The notes below the pieces were generated by a model, which saw nothing but the letters and a program-made list of their open reading frames with translations, made no database searches and was not told where the DNA came from. A stretch of 44,947 nt of DNA from Synechococcus sp. AG-686-F08. GTDB lineage: Bacteria > Cyanobacteriota > Cyanobacteriia > PCC-6307 > Cyanobiaceae. Positions 24,401-32,947 of this stretch are shown piece after piece. A program made the position numbers and the translations under genes. Where the stretch lies: contig QCVQ01000012.1 in NCBI GenBank assembly GCA_003210315.1, positions 1 through 44,947 of the forward strand, given 5' to 3'. Within the stretch, counting starts at the first letter, position 1; each line of letters begins with the position of its first letter.

Positions 24401-24754
24401 ATGATGATCTGTTACTTAGTGTTTTGCTCCCTACTCATTCCCGTGAATTTATGGGCTGCAATTACTCCCCATTTACATAGTGATCTGAGCATGCAAATCC
24501 TGCATGCAACTTCCACTTTGATCCTGCTGCCCTTACTGGCAAGCCTCTGGATACAACGCAAACATTTAAATCAGCTTACAAGCTTCATTTTGAGCATTTT
24601 TCTCTGCGTGATGGTGGTGATCAACACCTGGATTGCCTTCATGGGAATGGGAGTTCGCAATGGCTGGATTGACCACCTTTTCCTCGCCCTGGCAGCGATG
24701 AGTGTGGAGGCCTACTTTCTGTTCATGCCAACGGCAGCGTCTGAAAAAGCTTGA
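24401..24754 (+). CDS. Four-helix membrane protein (117 aa)
   Basis: Eleven bases after the histidine kinase stop, on the same strand. The product has four hydrophobic segments (MMICYLVFCSLLIPVNLWAA; TSTLILLPLLASLWI; TSFILSIFLCVMVVINTWIA; LFLALAAMSVEAYFLFM) separated by short polar loops. No family is recognised. Tight linkage to the kinase suggests a possible accessory sensor, but that is only positional inference. Confidence 0.65.
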   Translation: MMICYLVFCSLLIPVNLWAAITPHLHSDLSMQILHATSTLILLPLLASLWIQRKHLNQLTSFILSIFLCVMVVINTWIAFMGMGVRNGWIDHLFLALAAMSVEAYFLFMPTAASEKA

Positions 24755-24850
24755 ACAAGCAGCAAAACACGATGCGGCAGCCCTTGGTGTAACGATGCAA
24801 GACCGCTATAGGGCTCTTGCTTAGCATTGATTGAATAGAACTAAAGAAAG

Positions 24851-25096
24851 TTGCAAAGCCCAACCAATCATCATCCACAAATTCCTACATATTTGGTTGC
24901 CGTTTCCTCTGCTTTTTTAGTTGAACTGTTTCACTTGGAATACAGCGGACCCTTTTTGGTTGGACATTCATTCCTGGTAGGACTGGTTGTGGGCCTGTTT
25001 GGCTGGCTGTTGGCCTGGGGGTTATGGCGGTTTTGGAGAGTGTTTCCTTACAAACGCTGGGTAAAGATAAGAATCAAGATCTATTTCAACGAATAA
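24851..25096 (+). CDS. Small membrane protein (81 aa), start uncertain
   Basis: A TTG-started frame encodes 81 residues with two hydrophobic helices (YLVAVSSAFLVELFHL and FLVGLVVGLFGWLLAWGLWR) and a basic, aromatic tail (FWRVFPYKRWVKIRIKIYFN). The positive tail fits a cytoplasmic C-terminus. AAAGAAAG lies just before the TTG. Composition is protein-like, but the non-ATG start and lack of a family make it only moderately sure. It is convergent with the leftward pilin operon. Confidence 0.5.
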   Translation: MQSPTNHHPQIPTYLVAVSSAFLVELFHLEYSGPFLVGHSFLVGLVVGLFGWLLAWGLWRFWRVFPYKRWVKIRIKIYFNE

Positions 25097-25112
25097 CGAG
25101 AACAGACTTCAA

Positions 25113-25700
25113 TCAGAACACTGCAACGGAGCGAAGGCGCCCAGAGCCATCATTAACCGCCTGCTCCAACGCGAGATGCAGCACCTTGGAATGAGGATCC
25201 TGGTGGGATTGAAAGCCCGAGCCATCCTTCGGTAAGCCATCCATCAGAACGCGATTTTGGGCCCTACCCCCTGGCCTGATCACACCATCGAGTCCGTAGG
25301 CGGGCCCGCAACGCATCAACACCTGGCCGCGCCAAATCGCTGAAGGCGCAGCTCCCACGCTGTAGACAATGACTCGAGAGGAAACTTCAGTGCTGCTGGG
25401 ATCCAGGCTGATGGCAAGCACCGGCTGACGGCCGGCCATGCCGCAGGACCATTGATGGGACGGAGCGGGATCAACCGTCCAGCTGGAGCCAATCGCTAAT
25501 TCACCGCGAATCAGCTCCAAAGTGCGGCGTTGCTGCGCTGATTCACGCAAACGACTCGCCATGCTGCTGCCAAGGCGTAGATCAGCACCGATCAGATGCA
25601 GAAACACAACAAACAGCATGCTGCCAAGACTGATCGACAGCAGCAGCTCGATCAACGTGAAGCCTTTCTCGGCTCTTGTTTCATTCATTCGCTTGATCAT
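25113..25700 (-). CDS. Type IV pilin-like protein, PilW-like (195 aa)
   Basis: A prepilin with class III-type leader: from ATG 25700 the sequence is MIKRMNETRAEKG, cleaved before FTLIELLLSISLGSMLFVVF. Gly at -1, Phe at +1 and Glu at +5 are all present, so prepilin peptidase PilD should process and N-methylate it. The rest is a soluble beta-rich domain containing two Cys (SCGMAG and LMRCGP). Position last in a four-gene pilin operon and its size fit a PilW-like minor pilin, which sits at the priming tip complex of the pilus. A longer frame to 25787 overlaps the previous gene and is rejected. Confidence 0.82.
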   Translation of the reverse strand: MIKRMNETRAEKGFTLIELLLSISLGSMLFVVFLHLIGADLRLGSSMASRLRESAQQRRTLELIRGELAIGSSWTVDPAPSHQWSCGMAGRQPVLAISLDPSSTEVSSRVIVYSVGAAPSAIWRGQVLMRCGPAYGLDGVIRPGGRAQNRVLMDGLPKDGSGFQSHQDPHSKVLHLALEQAVNDGSGRLRSVAVF

Positions 25701-25704
25701 CGGC

Positions 25705-26223
25705 TTAGCTCGAGGAGACATCGGGCAGGCAACGGCTACTGCGCAGACGACCACCCTCTGAAGGAAATGGATCCTGATAGGAGCCAATCCGGCTCACGCC
25801 CAAGGGCAAGCTCACCACCACACATCGAGCTTTGGATAAACGACCGTGGCTCAGCACCGCAATCCCGCCATCCAAAAGCAAACCGTTGGCAGTGAAGCGC
25901 AACACCGGCGGCAAGTTGGTGTTCAACACAATCGGGCCTTGATCGAATTCCTCCTGCAAGGCCATCCCAATCCCAGGGCAGGCGGGAAGAGGCGCCGGCA
26001 GGATCCCTTCATCAGGTGCCGTAAATCCCTCTTCGCTCAGGGAAACTCCGCAAGCGTTCTGCTCACGCCTGGCAATGCTGCGAGCCCGATCCAAGCCGAC
26101 CTGCAAACGGCGCGCACTGGCATCGAGCTGCAATTGATCCCGGTCGCTACCTCCCGTCACAATCGGAATCGACGCCAAGATTCCTACCAAGCTCACCACG
26201 ATCAGCTGCTCGATCAAGCTCAT
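25705..26223 (-). CDS. Pilin-like protein (GspH/FimT-like) without a leader peptide
   Basis: The 172-residue product starts MSLIEQLIVVSLVGILASIP, which is the hydrophobic alpha-1 of a type IV pilin (S-L-I-E at +2 to +5). Its initiator Met takes the place of +1 Phe. Upstream, only codons GGT GCG CTC separate the ATG from an in-frame TGA, so no leader can be encoded in this frame. The soluble part has a GspH/FimT-like look (ASARRLQVGLDRARSIARRE, then beta strands) and Cys in NACGVS, PACPGI, ARCVVV and SRCLPD. It sits between two other pilin-like genes, with ATGA overlap upstream. GspH/FimT-type proteins prime pili and can bind DNA. Confidence 0.75.
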   Translation of the reverse strand: MSLIEQLIVVSLVGILASIPIVTGGSDRDQLQLDASARRLQVGLDRARSIARREQNACGVSLSEEGFTAPDEGILPAPLPACPGIGMALQEEFDQGPIVLNTNLPPVLRFTANGLLLDGGIAVLSHGRLSKARCVVVSLPLGVSRIGSYQDPFPSEGGRLRSSRCLPDVSSS

Positions 26224-26651
26224 GAGCGCACCTCATCCGGCGGGCAGAGGCCATAGGCCGCAGGGGTAAACAGCAAACGCCTCTTTAAAGGAGGCATTGA
26301 TGGCTGAGGTTTAGTACTGAGCTCGAGCCAATGGCCAAGACCCTGCGGATCGTCACTCCAATGCGTGCTCACTTCAGATCCAAGCGGCAAACGCTCAGCA
26401 GATGCTGATTGCAAAGCTTCCGAGTTAAATCTGCAATCTGCCGAGCTGGAATCGATTACGACAGATGCTGCCGCTTCCGACTGAAGCCAACGATCAGTCG
26501 AAATCCGAGCCATCTCCAGCTGAAGAGCGAGCTCATCCAACTGCGAGGCACGATGAATTTCAGTGGCGGCCTGATTCCACACGCCAACAGCAGCGCTGCT
26601 GCTTCCGGCCAACACAACTGACGACACAACAACTTCGAGCAAGCTCATCAC
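26220..26651 (-). CDS. Pilin-like protein (PilV-like) without a leader peptide
   Basis: Product of 142-143 residues beginning (M)MSLLEVVVSSVVLAGSSSA, again a pilin alpha-1 with Glu at the +5 position and Met in place of +1 Phe. The possible starts are GTG 26651 or ATG 26648; the codon before GTG is TGA in the same frame, so at most one residue precedes the mature-like N-terminus. GGAGG lies a few bases upstream. The rest is a helix (HRASQLDELALQLEMARIST) followed by strands. It overlaps both neighbours by a few bases and belongs to the leftward pilin operon. PilV-like is from size and order only. Confidence 0.72.
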   Translation of the reverse strand: MMSLLEVVVSSVVLAGSSSAAVGVWNQAATEIHRASQLDELALQLEMARISTDRWLQSEAAASVVIDSSSADCRFNSEALQSASAERLPLGSEVSTHWSDDPQGLGHWLELSTKPQPSMPPLKRRLLFTPAAYGLCPPDEVRS

Positions 26652-27151
26652 TCAGCCTCCAGCTGAGGGACGCGAGCCTGCGGCTGCACATCACTGATCC
26701 CATTTACTGCAAAAGTCGGGGGGGCAAGCGCAAGCCGGAAACGCCCAGTGCGACCATCCGCCAAGCGCAATCTCAATTGCCCGCTCTCGATACTTGGCTG
26801 CCAATCGACCAACGACCAGCCCATCTCACCCACCACACCACCGCCCAACTGGGAGGGGTCGGAACCTGAACAGCCATGAGCTACACCAGGCCAATCCAGC
26901 GATGGCCACTGCAGCAAACAGGCTTGAAGCCCACGACTTGCAACAACAAATTCCTGGGCCGCAGAACGCAACTGATCAGCGCCTTGCTCGCGTTGATAAG
27001 AGGCATGGATCCGCAAGCGTTTCTGGAGACTGAGCGTATGAATCGAAGCACTCCCCAACAGCAGCACCGCTGAGGCAGAAAGCGCCAATGGCAACACGAA
27101 GCCAGCCTGGGATCTTGGCCGACAAACCAACGAACAACTCAAAGGGTTCAA
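26648..27151 (-). CDS. PilX-like pilin-related membrane protein (167 aa)
   Basis: First gene of the leftward pilin operon. The N-terminus is basic (SLVCRPRSQAG) followed by FVLPLALSASAVLLLGSASI, so a G^F cleavage site is present but +5 is Leu rather than Glu, as in PilX-like or GspK-like proteins that lack Glu5. Such subunits sit at the tip of the pilus. The soluble part contains TLSLQKRLRIHASYQREQGA, a Cys pair (LQACLL and AHGCSG) and beta strands. The first codon is TTG at 27151; no ATG lies before the hydrophobic helix, so the exact start is unsure. It diverges from the response regulator gene 63 bases away. Confidence 0.65.
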   Translation of the reverse strand: MNPLSCSLVCRPRSQAGFVLPLALSASAVLLLGSASIHTLSLQKRLRIHASYQREQGADQLRSAAQEFVVASRGLQACLLQWPSLDWPGVAHGCSGSDPSQLGGGVVGEMGWSLVDWQPSIESGQLRLRLADGRTGRFRLALAPPTFAVNGISDVQPQARVPQLEAE

Positions 27152-27214
27152 ACACTGCTAGGTAAAGCGTTCCCCAGCGAAGCGCCTTATCTTTCAAAAA
27201 GAGGGCGGTGACCC

Positions 27215-27922
27215 ATGCCACAGGAAAGAGCCGCCAGAGTGCTGGTTGTTGATGATGACCCTGAACTGCTGCAGTTTCTGCAGGACGAGTTCAGCGAGCA
27301 GGGGCTGGACTGCAGCAGCGCCAATTGCGGTGGGGATGCCCTAGTGAGTCTGAGGCAGGAGAGCTTTGATCTGGTGGTGCTCGACTGGACCTTGCCTGAT
27401 TTCGATGGCATCGAGATCTGCCGGCGCCTGCGCAGCAGTGGCGACACCACGCCTGTGCTGATGCTTACCGCACACGATGATGTGGACGACCGGGTAAAGG
27501 CGCTTGATCTGGGAGTTGACGATTACCTCACCAAACCCTTCGAGTTGAAAGAGTTACACGCCCGCGTGCGCGCCCGATTGCGGCGGGGCCAATTCGCGAG
27601 TTCTGAACGCGCCAAAGACAACCTCAACCTTGGAGATCTACAGATTGATTTGATCGAACATCGGGTCACACGAGCGGATCGTGAATTGTCTCTCTCGCAA
27701 CGTGAATTCGAGCTGCTCGCCTACCTGGTGAAGCACAACAACGAAGTACAGACCAGGCAACAGATTCTGGAAGGCGTGTGGGGCAAACCATTTGTGGGCG
27801 ACCCCAACTCATTGGATGTGTACATGGGTTACCTGCGCAAAAAAGTTGAGGTCAAAGGTGAACCGCATCTGCTGCACACGGTGCGCGGCGTGGGCTTTAT
27901 GGCCCGGCTGCCGAAAGCCTGA
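27215..27922 (+). CDS. OmpR-family response regulator
   Basis: The 235-residue protein has a receiver domain (about 8-122) with acidic pocket Asp13-Asp15, phospho-acceptor Asp57 (VVLDWTLPDFDG), Thr in LTAHDD and Lys107 (LTKPFE), and a winged-helix DNA-binding domain (about 140-232; SLSQREFELLAYLVKHNNEV, then VYMGYLRKKVE and TVRGVGFM). It is a transcription factor activated by phosphorylation. It is convergent with a histidine kinase gene, overlapping it by 26 bases, and lies between two pilin gene sets with divergent starts to the left one. The natural inference is that it controls pilin expression. GAGGGCGG is a fair ribosome binding site. Confidence 0.92.
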   Translation: MPQERAARVLVVDDDPELLQFLQDEFSEQGLDCSSANCGGDALVSLRQESFDLVVLDWTLPDFDGIEICRRLRSSGDTTPVLMLTAHDDVDDRVKALDLGVDDYLTKPFELKELHARVRARLRRGQFASSERAKDNLNLGDLQIDLIEHRVTRADRELSLSQREFELLAYLVKHNNEVQTRQQILEGVWGKPFVGDPNSLDVYMGYLRKKVEVKGEPHLLHTVRGVGFMARLPKA

Positions 27923-29183
27923 AATGCAGCTGCATATCAGCTCCTCCACCTGAAGCTTCAGAAATCACGAGCTTGCCCCCCATCAAGAGCATCAGCTCGC
28001 CCACCAGAGGCAATCCAATCCCCATGCCGCGAGTGCCGGTGGAACTGCTGCCCCGCTTGAAACGTTGCAAAACCAGCGAGCGCTCAGCTGCGGTGATACC
28101 AGCACCCTGATCAAACACATGCAATACCAGCCAGTCACCAGCAAGCTCAACCTGAAGCAGCACAACGCCGGAGCTGTAAAGCAGGGCATTGCGAATCAGC
28201 TCTTGCAAACACTGCTGCAGTTTCTGAGGATCAGCCATCAAAACTGGGAATGGCTCAACCCCTGGCAGAGGCAGCTGAACACGACCTTGCGCGAGGGTTA
28301 ACGACGATTCGTAGGCGTTGAGCAGTTGCTCACCTGGATCCAGGGGAACGAGCTGAACAACAAGTTTGCCGGCATCAATCCGCGCCAGATCACGCATCAC
28401 ATTGAGAAGATCAGCCATCCGCCGAGCTTCTGAATGGATCATCTGGGCTGAACGCTCTGCAGATGCCGGCAACGCCTGTCGCTGCAGCCGCTGGGAGTAG
28501 CCGGAGATCACCGTGATCGGCGTGCGCAGTTCATGGGTGACTCCATCAACAAAGGCTCGCTCACGCTTCCAGGCGGCAGCGAGACGTTGCTGAAGATTGT
28601 TGAACGCCAGCGCAATGGAACGCAGTTCCTGAGGTTGCGTTGCCGGATCCAACAGGTTCTCACCAAGATTGTCGGCCTCAAGCTTCTGCAGCTGCTGATC
28701 GAAATCATTGAGAGGAACCACCAGCCCACGCCGCAATACCAGCCGCAGCAGTAGCGACGTAAAAAGTATCGACACACCGGCCGCTGCAATCAGCAACAGA
28801 TGTGTCATCCGCTGTCGCTCGAGCGATTGGGTGACGTTCTGACGCAGCTCAAACCAACGCTGATCTCCATCAGACAACGGCAGCCGGCTAATACTCACGA
28901 ACCATCGTTCACCGGAGACGTCGGTTTGCAAACGTGGCCTCTCTGCAGGCCCAGACGGCAACAGAGTCACCTCCAGGCCAAAACTACTCAGAGGCACTGA
29001 ATCCAACCGACCAGCCTGAACTTGCGGCGCCAATGACTGCACCAAGCGTTGATGCCGCTCACGTCGTTGCAGATCAGAGAACGCACTGCTGAGAACCAAC
29101 AGCAGGGCATATCCGGCAACAACCGTGAGCAGGGCAGTGGACTGAAGCCATACCCGCAGCGAAGGCAGCGACTGTTGTTTCAA
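27897..29183 (-). CDS. Sensor histidine kinase beside pilin genes
   Basis: 428 residues: TM1 (about 17-36), a periplasmic domain of about 90 residues, TM2 (about 128-150), a HAMP region (RRGLVVPLNDFDQQLQKLEA), HisKA with His217 (VDGVTHELRTPITVISGYSQ) and a HATPase domain with Asn332 (N box, ELIRNALLYS), Asp358 (G1, VFDQGAGI) and G2 (GTRGMGIGLPLVGE). Its short periplasmic domain could sense an envelope signal. The ATG at 29183 starts 131 bases from the PilA-like gene in the divergent direction; its stop overlaps the response regulator stop. The pair is probably cognate. Confidence 0.9.
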   Translation of the reverse strand: MKQQSLPSLRVWLQSTALLTVVAGYALLLVLSSAFSDLQRRERHQRLVQSLAPQVQAGRLDSVPLSSFGLEVTLLPSGPAERPRLQTDVSGERWFVSISRLPLSDGDQRWFELRQNVTQSLERQRMTHLLLIAAAGVSILFTSLLLRLVLRRGLVVPLNDFDQQLQKLEADNLGENLLDPATQPQELRSIALAFNNLQQRLAAAWKRERAFVDGVTHELRTPITVISGYSQRLQRQALPASAERSAQMIHSEARRMADLLNVMRDLARIDAGKLVVQLVPLDPGEQLLNAYESSLTLAQGRVQLPLPGVEPFPVLMADPQKLQQCLQELIRNALLYSSGVVLLQVELAGDWLVLHVFDQGAGITAAERSLVLQRFKRGSSSTGTRGMGIGLPLVGELMLLMGGKLVISEASGGGADMQLHFRLSAAGP

Positions 29184-29273
29184 AGAATGAGAGGAAACCT
29201 AAGAGCCTTCTTAGAGAGCTCTAGCCATTCATTACCCATATAGCCCAATCAAAAAGGGGATGCTGAATCTGTC

Positions 29274-29288
29274 AGCACACGACGTGCT
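29274..29288. promoter_or_regulatory. Inverted repeat in the leader of the PilA-like gene
   Basis: AGCAC (29274-29278) and GTGCT (29284-29288) are separated by five bases and lie 27 bases before the ATG of the pilin gene, in the region between it and the divergent kinase gene. A further arm pair TAGAG/CTCTA lies at 29212-29223. Either may be an operator, but the arms are short. Confidence 0.25.
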
Positions 29289-29314
29289 CAACCATTCACA
29301 AACAACCATTAGCC

Positions 29315-29788
29315 ATGACCACTCTCAACAGCCGACTGCAGCTAACAATGCTGAACCGCAAAAAAGCACGCAACTTGCTGCAGCAAGGTTTCACGTTAGT
29401 GGAACTCATGATCGTAGTTGTCATTGTTGGCATTCTTTCTGGAGTTGCCCTACCAAGCTTTTTAGGTCAAGCCAGCAAAGCGAAAGGAGTTGAATGCACA
29501 ACTGCAGTGGGTTCAATCCTTACAAGGTTTACATCCGACGCAGCCGAAAGCAAAACCGATGCACTAGCCAACGCAGTAGCCCTAGCAACTACGCTGACAA
29601 GCAATTCAACAAACTGCACAATTAGCACACCTACAGCAACCAACCCCAACATTTTAAGTGTTGCAGCTGTAGGGGCCGGTGACCTTGCTGGTGAATATTT
29701 CGCTGAAGCTTGTGTAAATATTGCTAATGGCAAGAAAGCCTTAGACACTTCAGATGAAGCGATTGCCACTATACCATCCTGCACTTGA
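29315..29788 (+). CDS. pilA: Type IV pilin, PilA-like (157 aa)
   Basis: Probable major structural pilin. Processing site is LLQQG^FTLVELMIVVVIVG: Gly25 at -1, Phe26 at +1, Glu30 at +5; the mature protein has about 132 residues. A conserved hydrophobic alpha-1 is followed by a small globular domain with four Cys (VECTTA, TNCTIS, EACVNI, PSCT), likely two disulfides. Ser/Thr/Ala-rich segments suggest possible glycosylation. ATG 29315 gives a 25-residue leader; ATG 29348 gives 14, so either start is possible. A strong terminator follows at 29814, so it is transcribed separately from the downstream genes and perhaps much more strongly. Confidence 0.87.
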   Translation: MTTLNSRLQLTMLNRKKARNLLQQGFTLVELMIVVVIVGILSGVALPSFLGQASKAKGVECTTAVGSILTRFTSDAAESKTDALANAVALATTLTSNSTNCTISTPTATNPNILSVAAVGAGDLAGEYFAEACVNIANGKKALDTSDEAIATIPSCT

Positions 29789-29813
29789 TATTAAATGTGA
29801 AATAGTAGAAATC

Positions 29814-29845
29814 AAAACCCGCTCTAAGCGGGTTTTCCCTTTTTG
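29814..29845 (+). terminator. Rho-independent terminator after the PilA-like gene
   Basis: AAAACCCGC (29814-29822) pairs with GCGGGTTTT (29828-29836) around a 5-base loop, followed by CCCTTTTTG. It is a strong, symmetric hairpin that would end the pilin mRNA from the left. Confidence 0.9.
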
Positions 29846-29960
29846 GCACAACCGGGAAAATAGTCTCAGTACAAAGCCAAGCAAGCCATCGAAACTCCAA
29901 TGCATATGAATGAAACATTCTCGACCAAAACAAAGAAGCAATCCACCACATGAGGAAAAA

Positions 29961-30455
29961 ATGAAAAACCTAAAAAATGGTTATTCACTCACTGAGATTT
30001 TGGTCTCTGTAGGCCTACTTGGCATCTTGACAAGCATATCAATGCCAACTTATTTCGAAGAAGTCAACAAGAGCAGGCAAAAGGAAACTCAATCAGTTGT
30101 ATCCACTATCCCCACAATCATCAGCGCTTACATTGACGCGACTGGTGAATTACCTACGAAATGGGATGAGATTTCCAGTATCGCGACAGTGATGACTAAC
30201 GATGGCCCTGCAACTGGAGAACTTACCTCACCAATCATTCTTCCAAATGGGAACTTTGAACTCTCTGTCGCAGGTCCAACTGATTCGATTTACACACTAA
30301 CCGCAACACCCCGGGTCGTTAGCGACGCTGCCAATCCAGAAGAAATTGATGAGGACAGATTTGCAATCCAATCCTGCTTCAATGTGAGCAATGGTGCAAG
30401 TGATTTAAAAAGAGGAATGGGTATCGAAAACAAAGAAGTTCTTAATTGCGGCTAA
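29961..30455 (+). CDS. Type IV minor pilin (164 aa)
   Basis: From ATG 29961, preceded by a good ribosome binding site (TGAGGAAAA), the product has a seven-residue leader MKNLKNG cleaved before YSLTEILVSVGLLGILTSIS, with Tyr at +1 and Glu at +5. The remainder is a globular domain with two Cys (IQSCFN and VLNCG, the last a C-terminal disulfide loop as in many pilins). It is the first gene after the PilA terminator and is directly followed by the 600-aa PilX-like gene, so it begins the rightward minor-pilin set. A longer frame from 29910 is rejected. Confidence 0.85.
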   Translation: MKNLKNGYSLTEILVSVGLLGILTSISMPTYFEEVNKSRQKETQSVVSTIPTIISAYIDATGELPTKWDEISSIATVMTNDGPATGELTSPIILPNGNFELSVAGPTDSIYTLTATPRVVSDAANPEEIDEDRFAIQSCFNVSNGASDLKRGMGIENKEVLNCG

Positions 30456-30458
30456 GTC

Positions 30459-32261
30459 ATGCAGAAACAATCTTTGATCAACAATCCAAAAAAATCAATT
30501 CGGTCATCAAACCTCAAAACAGAAGAGGGGATGGCCCTATTGGTGGCCATGCTCATGGGTGCTGTTCTGCTTGCAGGAAGCTCCGGACTCATGATACGCC
30601 AAATCATGGCACGCAAATTAGGCTCGGCGGAAAGTTATCAACAAATGGCTGAATCTGCAGCTCTTAGTGGCCTGAATCGCATCATCAGTGATCTAAATCG
30701 AAATGATCGAGACAACTACACAGGATTTCTTCTCTCTCTCAACAACAGCGAAGAAAAGAGAGGTTGGACAAATCCAAATACAGAGGGTTTTGAATTAGTA
30801 GAGCTCTGCACCCCCGTCACAAAACACACCAGCGCATATCCAGAAGGAACAACAACAGAATCACCTGAAATAAGAATCAATAAAGGGACAATTCGATCCG
30901 ACGGATTATCGGGTGACATTCAAATCACTTATCGACTCCGCAGTTACGACACAACAGCCACAGCCGGAAATGGTGAAGGCACTTTTTATGTAGAAGGTGT
31001 TGTGAAGCGTGGAAACACCATTCTTGCGCAAGCATTGTTACGCAGATCCCTCTATGTGAATTCACAAGTACCTGGCTTTGGGGACTGGAGTGTGATGAGT
31101 GGGCGAAACCTGCGGTTAAACAATACAGAAATCATTGGTCCAGGACATATCTTTTATCTAACTAGCAGAACCAATAATTACTCAGCCCTTCAATACGGCA
31201 TTAGCTGCAGTGACGATGGATTACTCAATGATGTAAGCGCGAATAATTCCAACCTTGCAGGCAAAGAACTGAACAATCAAGTATGGCCAATCAACATCAA
31301 TGCAGAAAATCGAGGGGTTAGCGGAATGCCACCAGCCACTCTATTTGAGAAAAATCCAATTAATGACACAACCGATCAAAGCGGTGAAACCAGCATCAGG
31401 ATGTGGAGTTTTGATGACAGTCCAGCAGCCCCTGATGATCGAGATAAAGATGGTGATCTCGATGTCGATCCAGCTGGAAATTTAGTGCTTTACCCAGCCC
31501 TACCATGTGGAGAAGCAGTCTGTGTACGCGATGCTGATAAAACCGATTTAGGTGATTACCAATTCAACGAATCGGGAGACATCGAGAATTCAGGAGATTT
31601 TCGGACCCTCGCTGATGAAGGAATCAACATTGATCCTGAGCAATCCACAATCACACTTTCCAAGGGAATCCTCTGCAACCAATCCAATCAGTTTGACTGC
31701 CATGTGTATATTGATCATATTAAATTATCAACGAAGTCTCTACTGATCGAAACAGACGATTCAAGAGCTGTTGTCTTACACCTAGATCAGCCCATTGCTT
31801 ACCCTGACGACACAAGAATCACCAGGGCCATTGAGCTTACGAACACAGCCAAACTCTGCGGAGTGAGTGCCAATAGCTCAACCTGCAATGAAAATCCTGA
31901 GCAACTTGTGATCATGGCCAGCAGTGGGGCAGCACCCGCAGAAGCCTGTAATAGCAAAGTGAGATCTTTAAACTTCTCAACCAACACTCTTCCCTATGCA
32001 CTTCTCTATATGCCTACGGGTACGATTCGAGCTAATAATGCATCATTAAGCGGCCTTGCATGGGCAGGTAGCATCTGCGTGGTTGATTCCACTAACAATC
32101 CGTCTTCCTTCAAATTAACGACTAAGCTTGGCAATTCTCCAATCGTTGAAAGAGCAAATAACCTCTGGGAATGGAAAAGCCGCTTTAACTATCCAGGTTA
32201 CGGCCGAATGGTAACGCGCGCTATTCGTGGAACGAGCCTCGACACCTTTGAGCGTTGGTAG
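30459..32261 (+). CDS. Large PilX-like protein with an EF-hand-like calcium loop (600 aa)
   Basis: Residues 1-23 form a basic leader ending EEG, before MALLVAMLMGAVLLAGSSGL; +5 is Val rather than Glu, as in PilX-type pilins. The rest (about 50-600) is a large extracellular beta-rich domain. Around residues 325-341 lies an Asp-rich loop DRDKDGDLDVDPAG that resembles a dockerin or EF-hand calcium site. Ten or more Cys in pairs (SCSDDG, PCGEAVC, LCNQSNQFDC, LCGVSANSSTC, EACNSK, SICVVD) suggest several disulfides. PilX proteins sit at the pilus tip with PilY1-like adhesins. At 600 residues it is several times longer than classical PilX. It starts four bases after the preceding gene. Confidence 0.72.
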   Translation: MQKQSLINNPKKSIRSSNLKTEEGMALLVAMLMGAVLLAGSSGLMIRQIMARKLGSAESYQQMAESAALSGLNRIISDLNRNDRDNYTGFLLSLNNSEEKRGWTNPNTEGFELVELCTPVTKHTSAYPEGTTTESPEIRINKGTIRSDGLSGDIQITYRLRSYDTTATAGNGEGTFYVEGVVKRGNTILAQALLRRSLYVNSQVPGFGDWSVMSGRNLRLNNTEIIGPGHIFYLTSRTNNYSALQYGISCSDDGLLNDVSANNSNLAGKELNNQVWPININAENRGVSGMPPATLFEKNPINDTTDQSGETSIRMWSFDDSPAAPDDRDKDGDLDVDPAGNLVLYPALPCGEAVCVRDADKTDLGDYQFNESGDIENSGDFRTLADEGINIDPEQSTITLSKGILCNQSNQFDCHVYIDHIKLSTKSLLIETDDSRAVVLHLDQPIAYPDDTRITRAIELTNTAKLCGVSANSSTCNENPEQLVIMASSGAAPAEACNSKVRSLNFSTNTLPYALLYMPTGTIRANNASLSGLAWAGSICVVDSTNNPSSFKLTTKLGNSPIVERANNLWEWKSRFNYPGYGRMVTRAIRGTSLDTFERW

Positions 32262-32440
32262 AACATACCTAGCACTAAACAATGTTCTCAGAACATACTC
32301 AGAGTAAACCCTGCTCATTCACAGATAGTTCTAGGGCTTGACTCATCTCAATCAAATTAGTCTGTCCCAGAATGAATGCAAACAGATCTAAAACTCAAAC
32401 TTTATCAATCCATTGACGTGTCCAAAAAGCACTAATTGAA

Positions 32441-32947
32441 ATGAACGATCGAGCATCCCCACTTCGCATCATGCCTAGAAAGCGCAACCAGGCTGAAGGC
32501 TTCACGATGCTCGAAAGCTTGATTGCTGGATTTGTTGTTGCTGCCGTCATGACTGGTGTGGGACGCATGGGCGTTTCATCCATGGCAACCAGCCGAAATC
32601 AGTCGTCACGCAACACCATCGAAGCATCAATCAATAACCATATCCAGCTGGTTCAAATGCAGGATTCCTACCTCACGGCTGAGTCGATCCAGTCTGAGTC
32701 AGGACTGAATACCAGTCTGGAAGATGCCTGCCAAAATCCAAGTGCATTTCTGATGAATCATCTTCAGAATATTGAAATAGTAAACAACACCCCTAACCCT
32801 GAAGTAGCAATGGACTGGAATAGTGACGATCCAAATCTACTAGTTCTTATCTACAACTTTGAAGCCCCTGAATCATCCATCGGTGCAGAACAACGCATCG
32901 TTGACATCAATCCAAACTTTTCCTCTCAGTGCTATAACCTGCAATGA
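32441..32947 (+). CDS. Type IV minor pilin, PilV-like (168 aa)
   Basis: The leader ends RKRNQAEG, cleaved before FTMLESLIAGFVVAAVMTGV, with Phe at +1 and Glu at +5. A 168-residue protein from ATG 32441; ATG 32471 would shorten the leader to ten residues. The N-terminal helix continues to about residue 65 (NTIEASINNHIQLVQMQDSY), then a small Asn-rich domain with Cys in DACQNP and SQCYNL. It is followed by another pilin with ATGA overlap, so the two form an operon. PilV-like is by size and order only. Confidence 0.82.
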   Translation: MNDRASPLRIMPRKRNQAEGFTMLESLIAGFVVAAVMTGVGRMGVSSMATSRNQSSRNTIEASINNHIQLVQMQDSYLTAESIQSESGLNTSLEDACQNPSAFLMNHLQNIEIVNNTPNPEVAMDWNSDDPNLLVLIYNFEAPESSIGAEQRIVDINPNFSSQCYNLQ

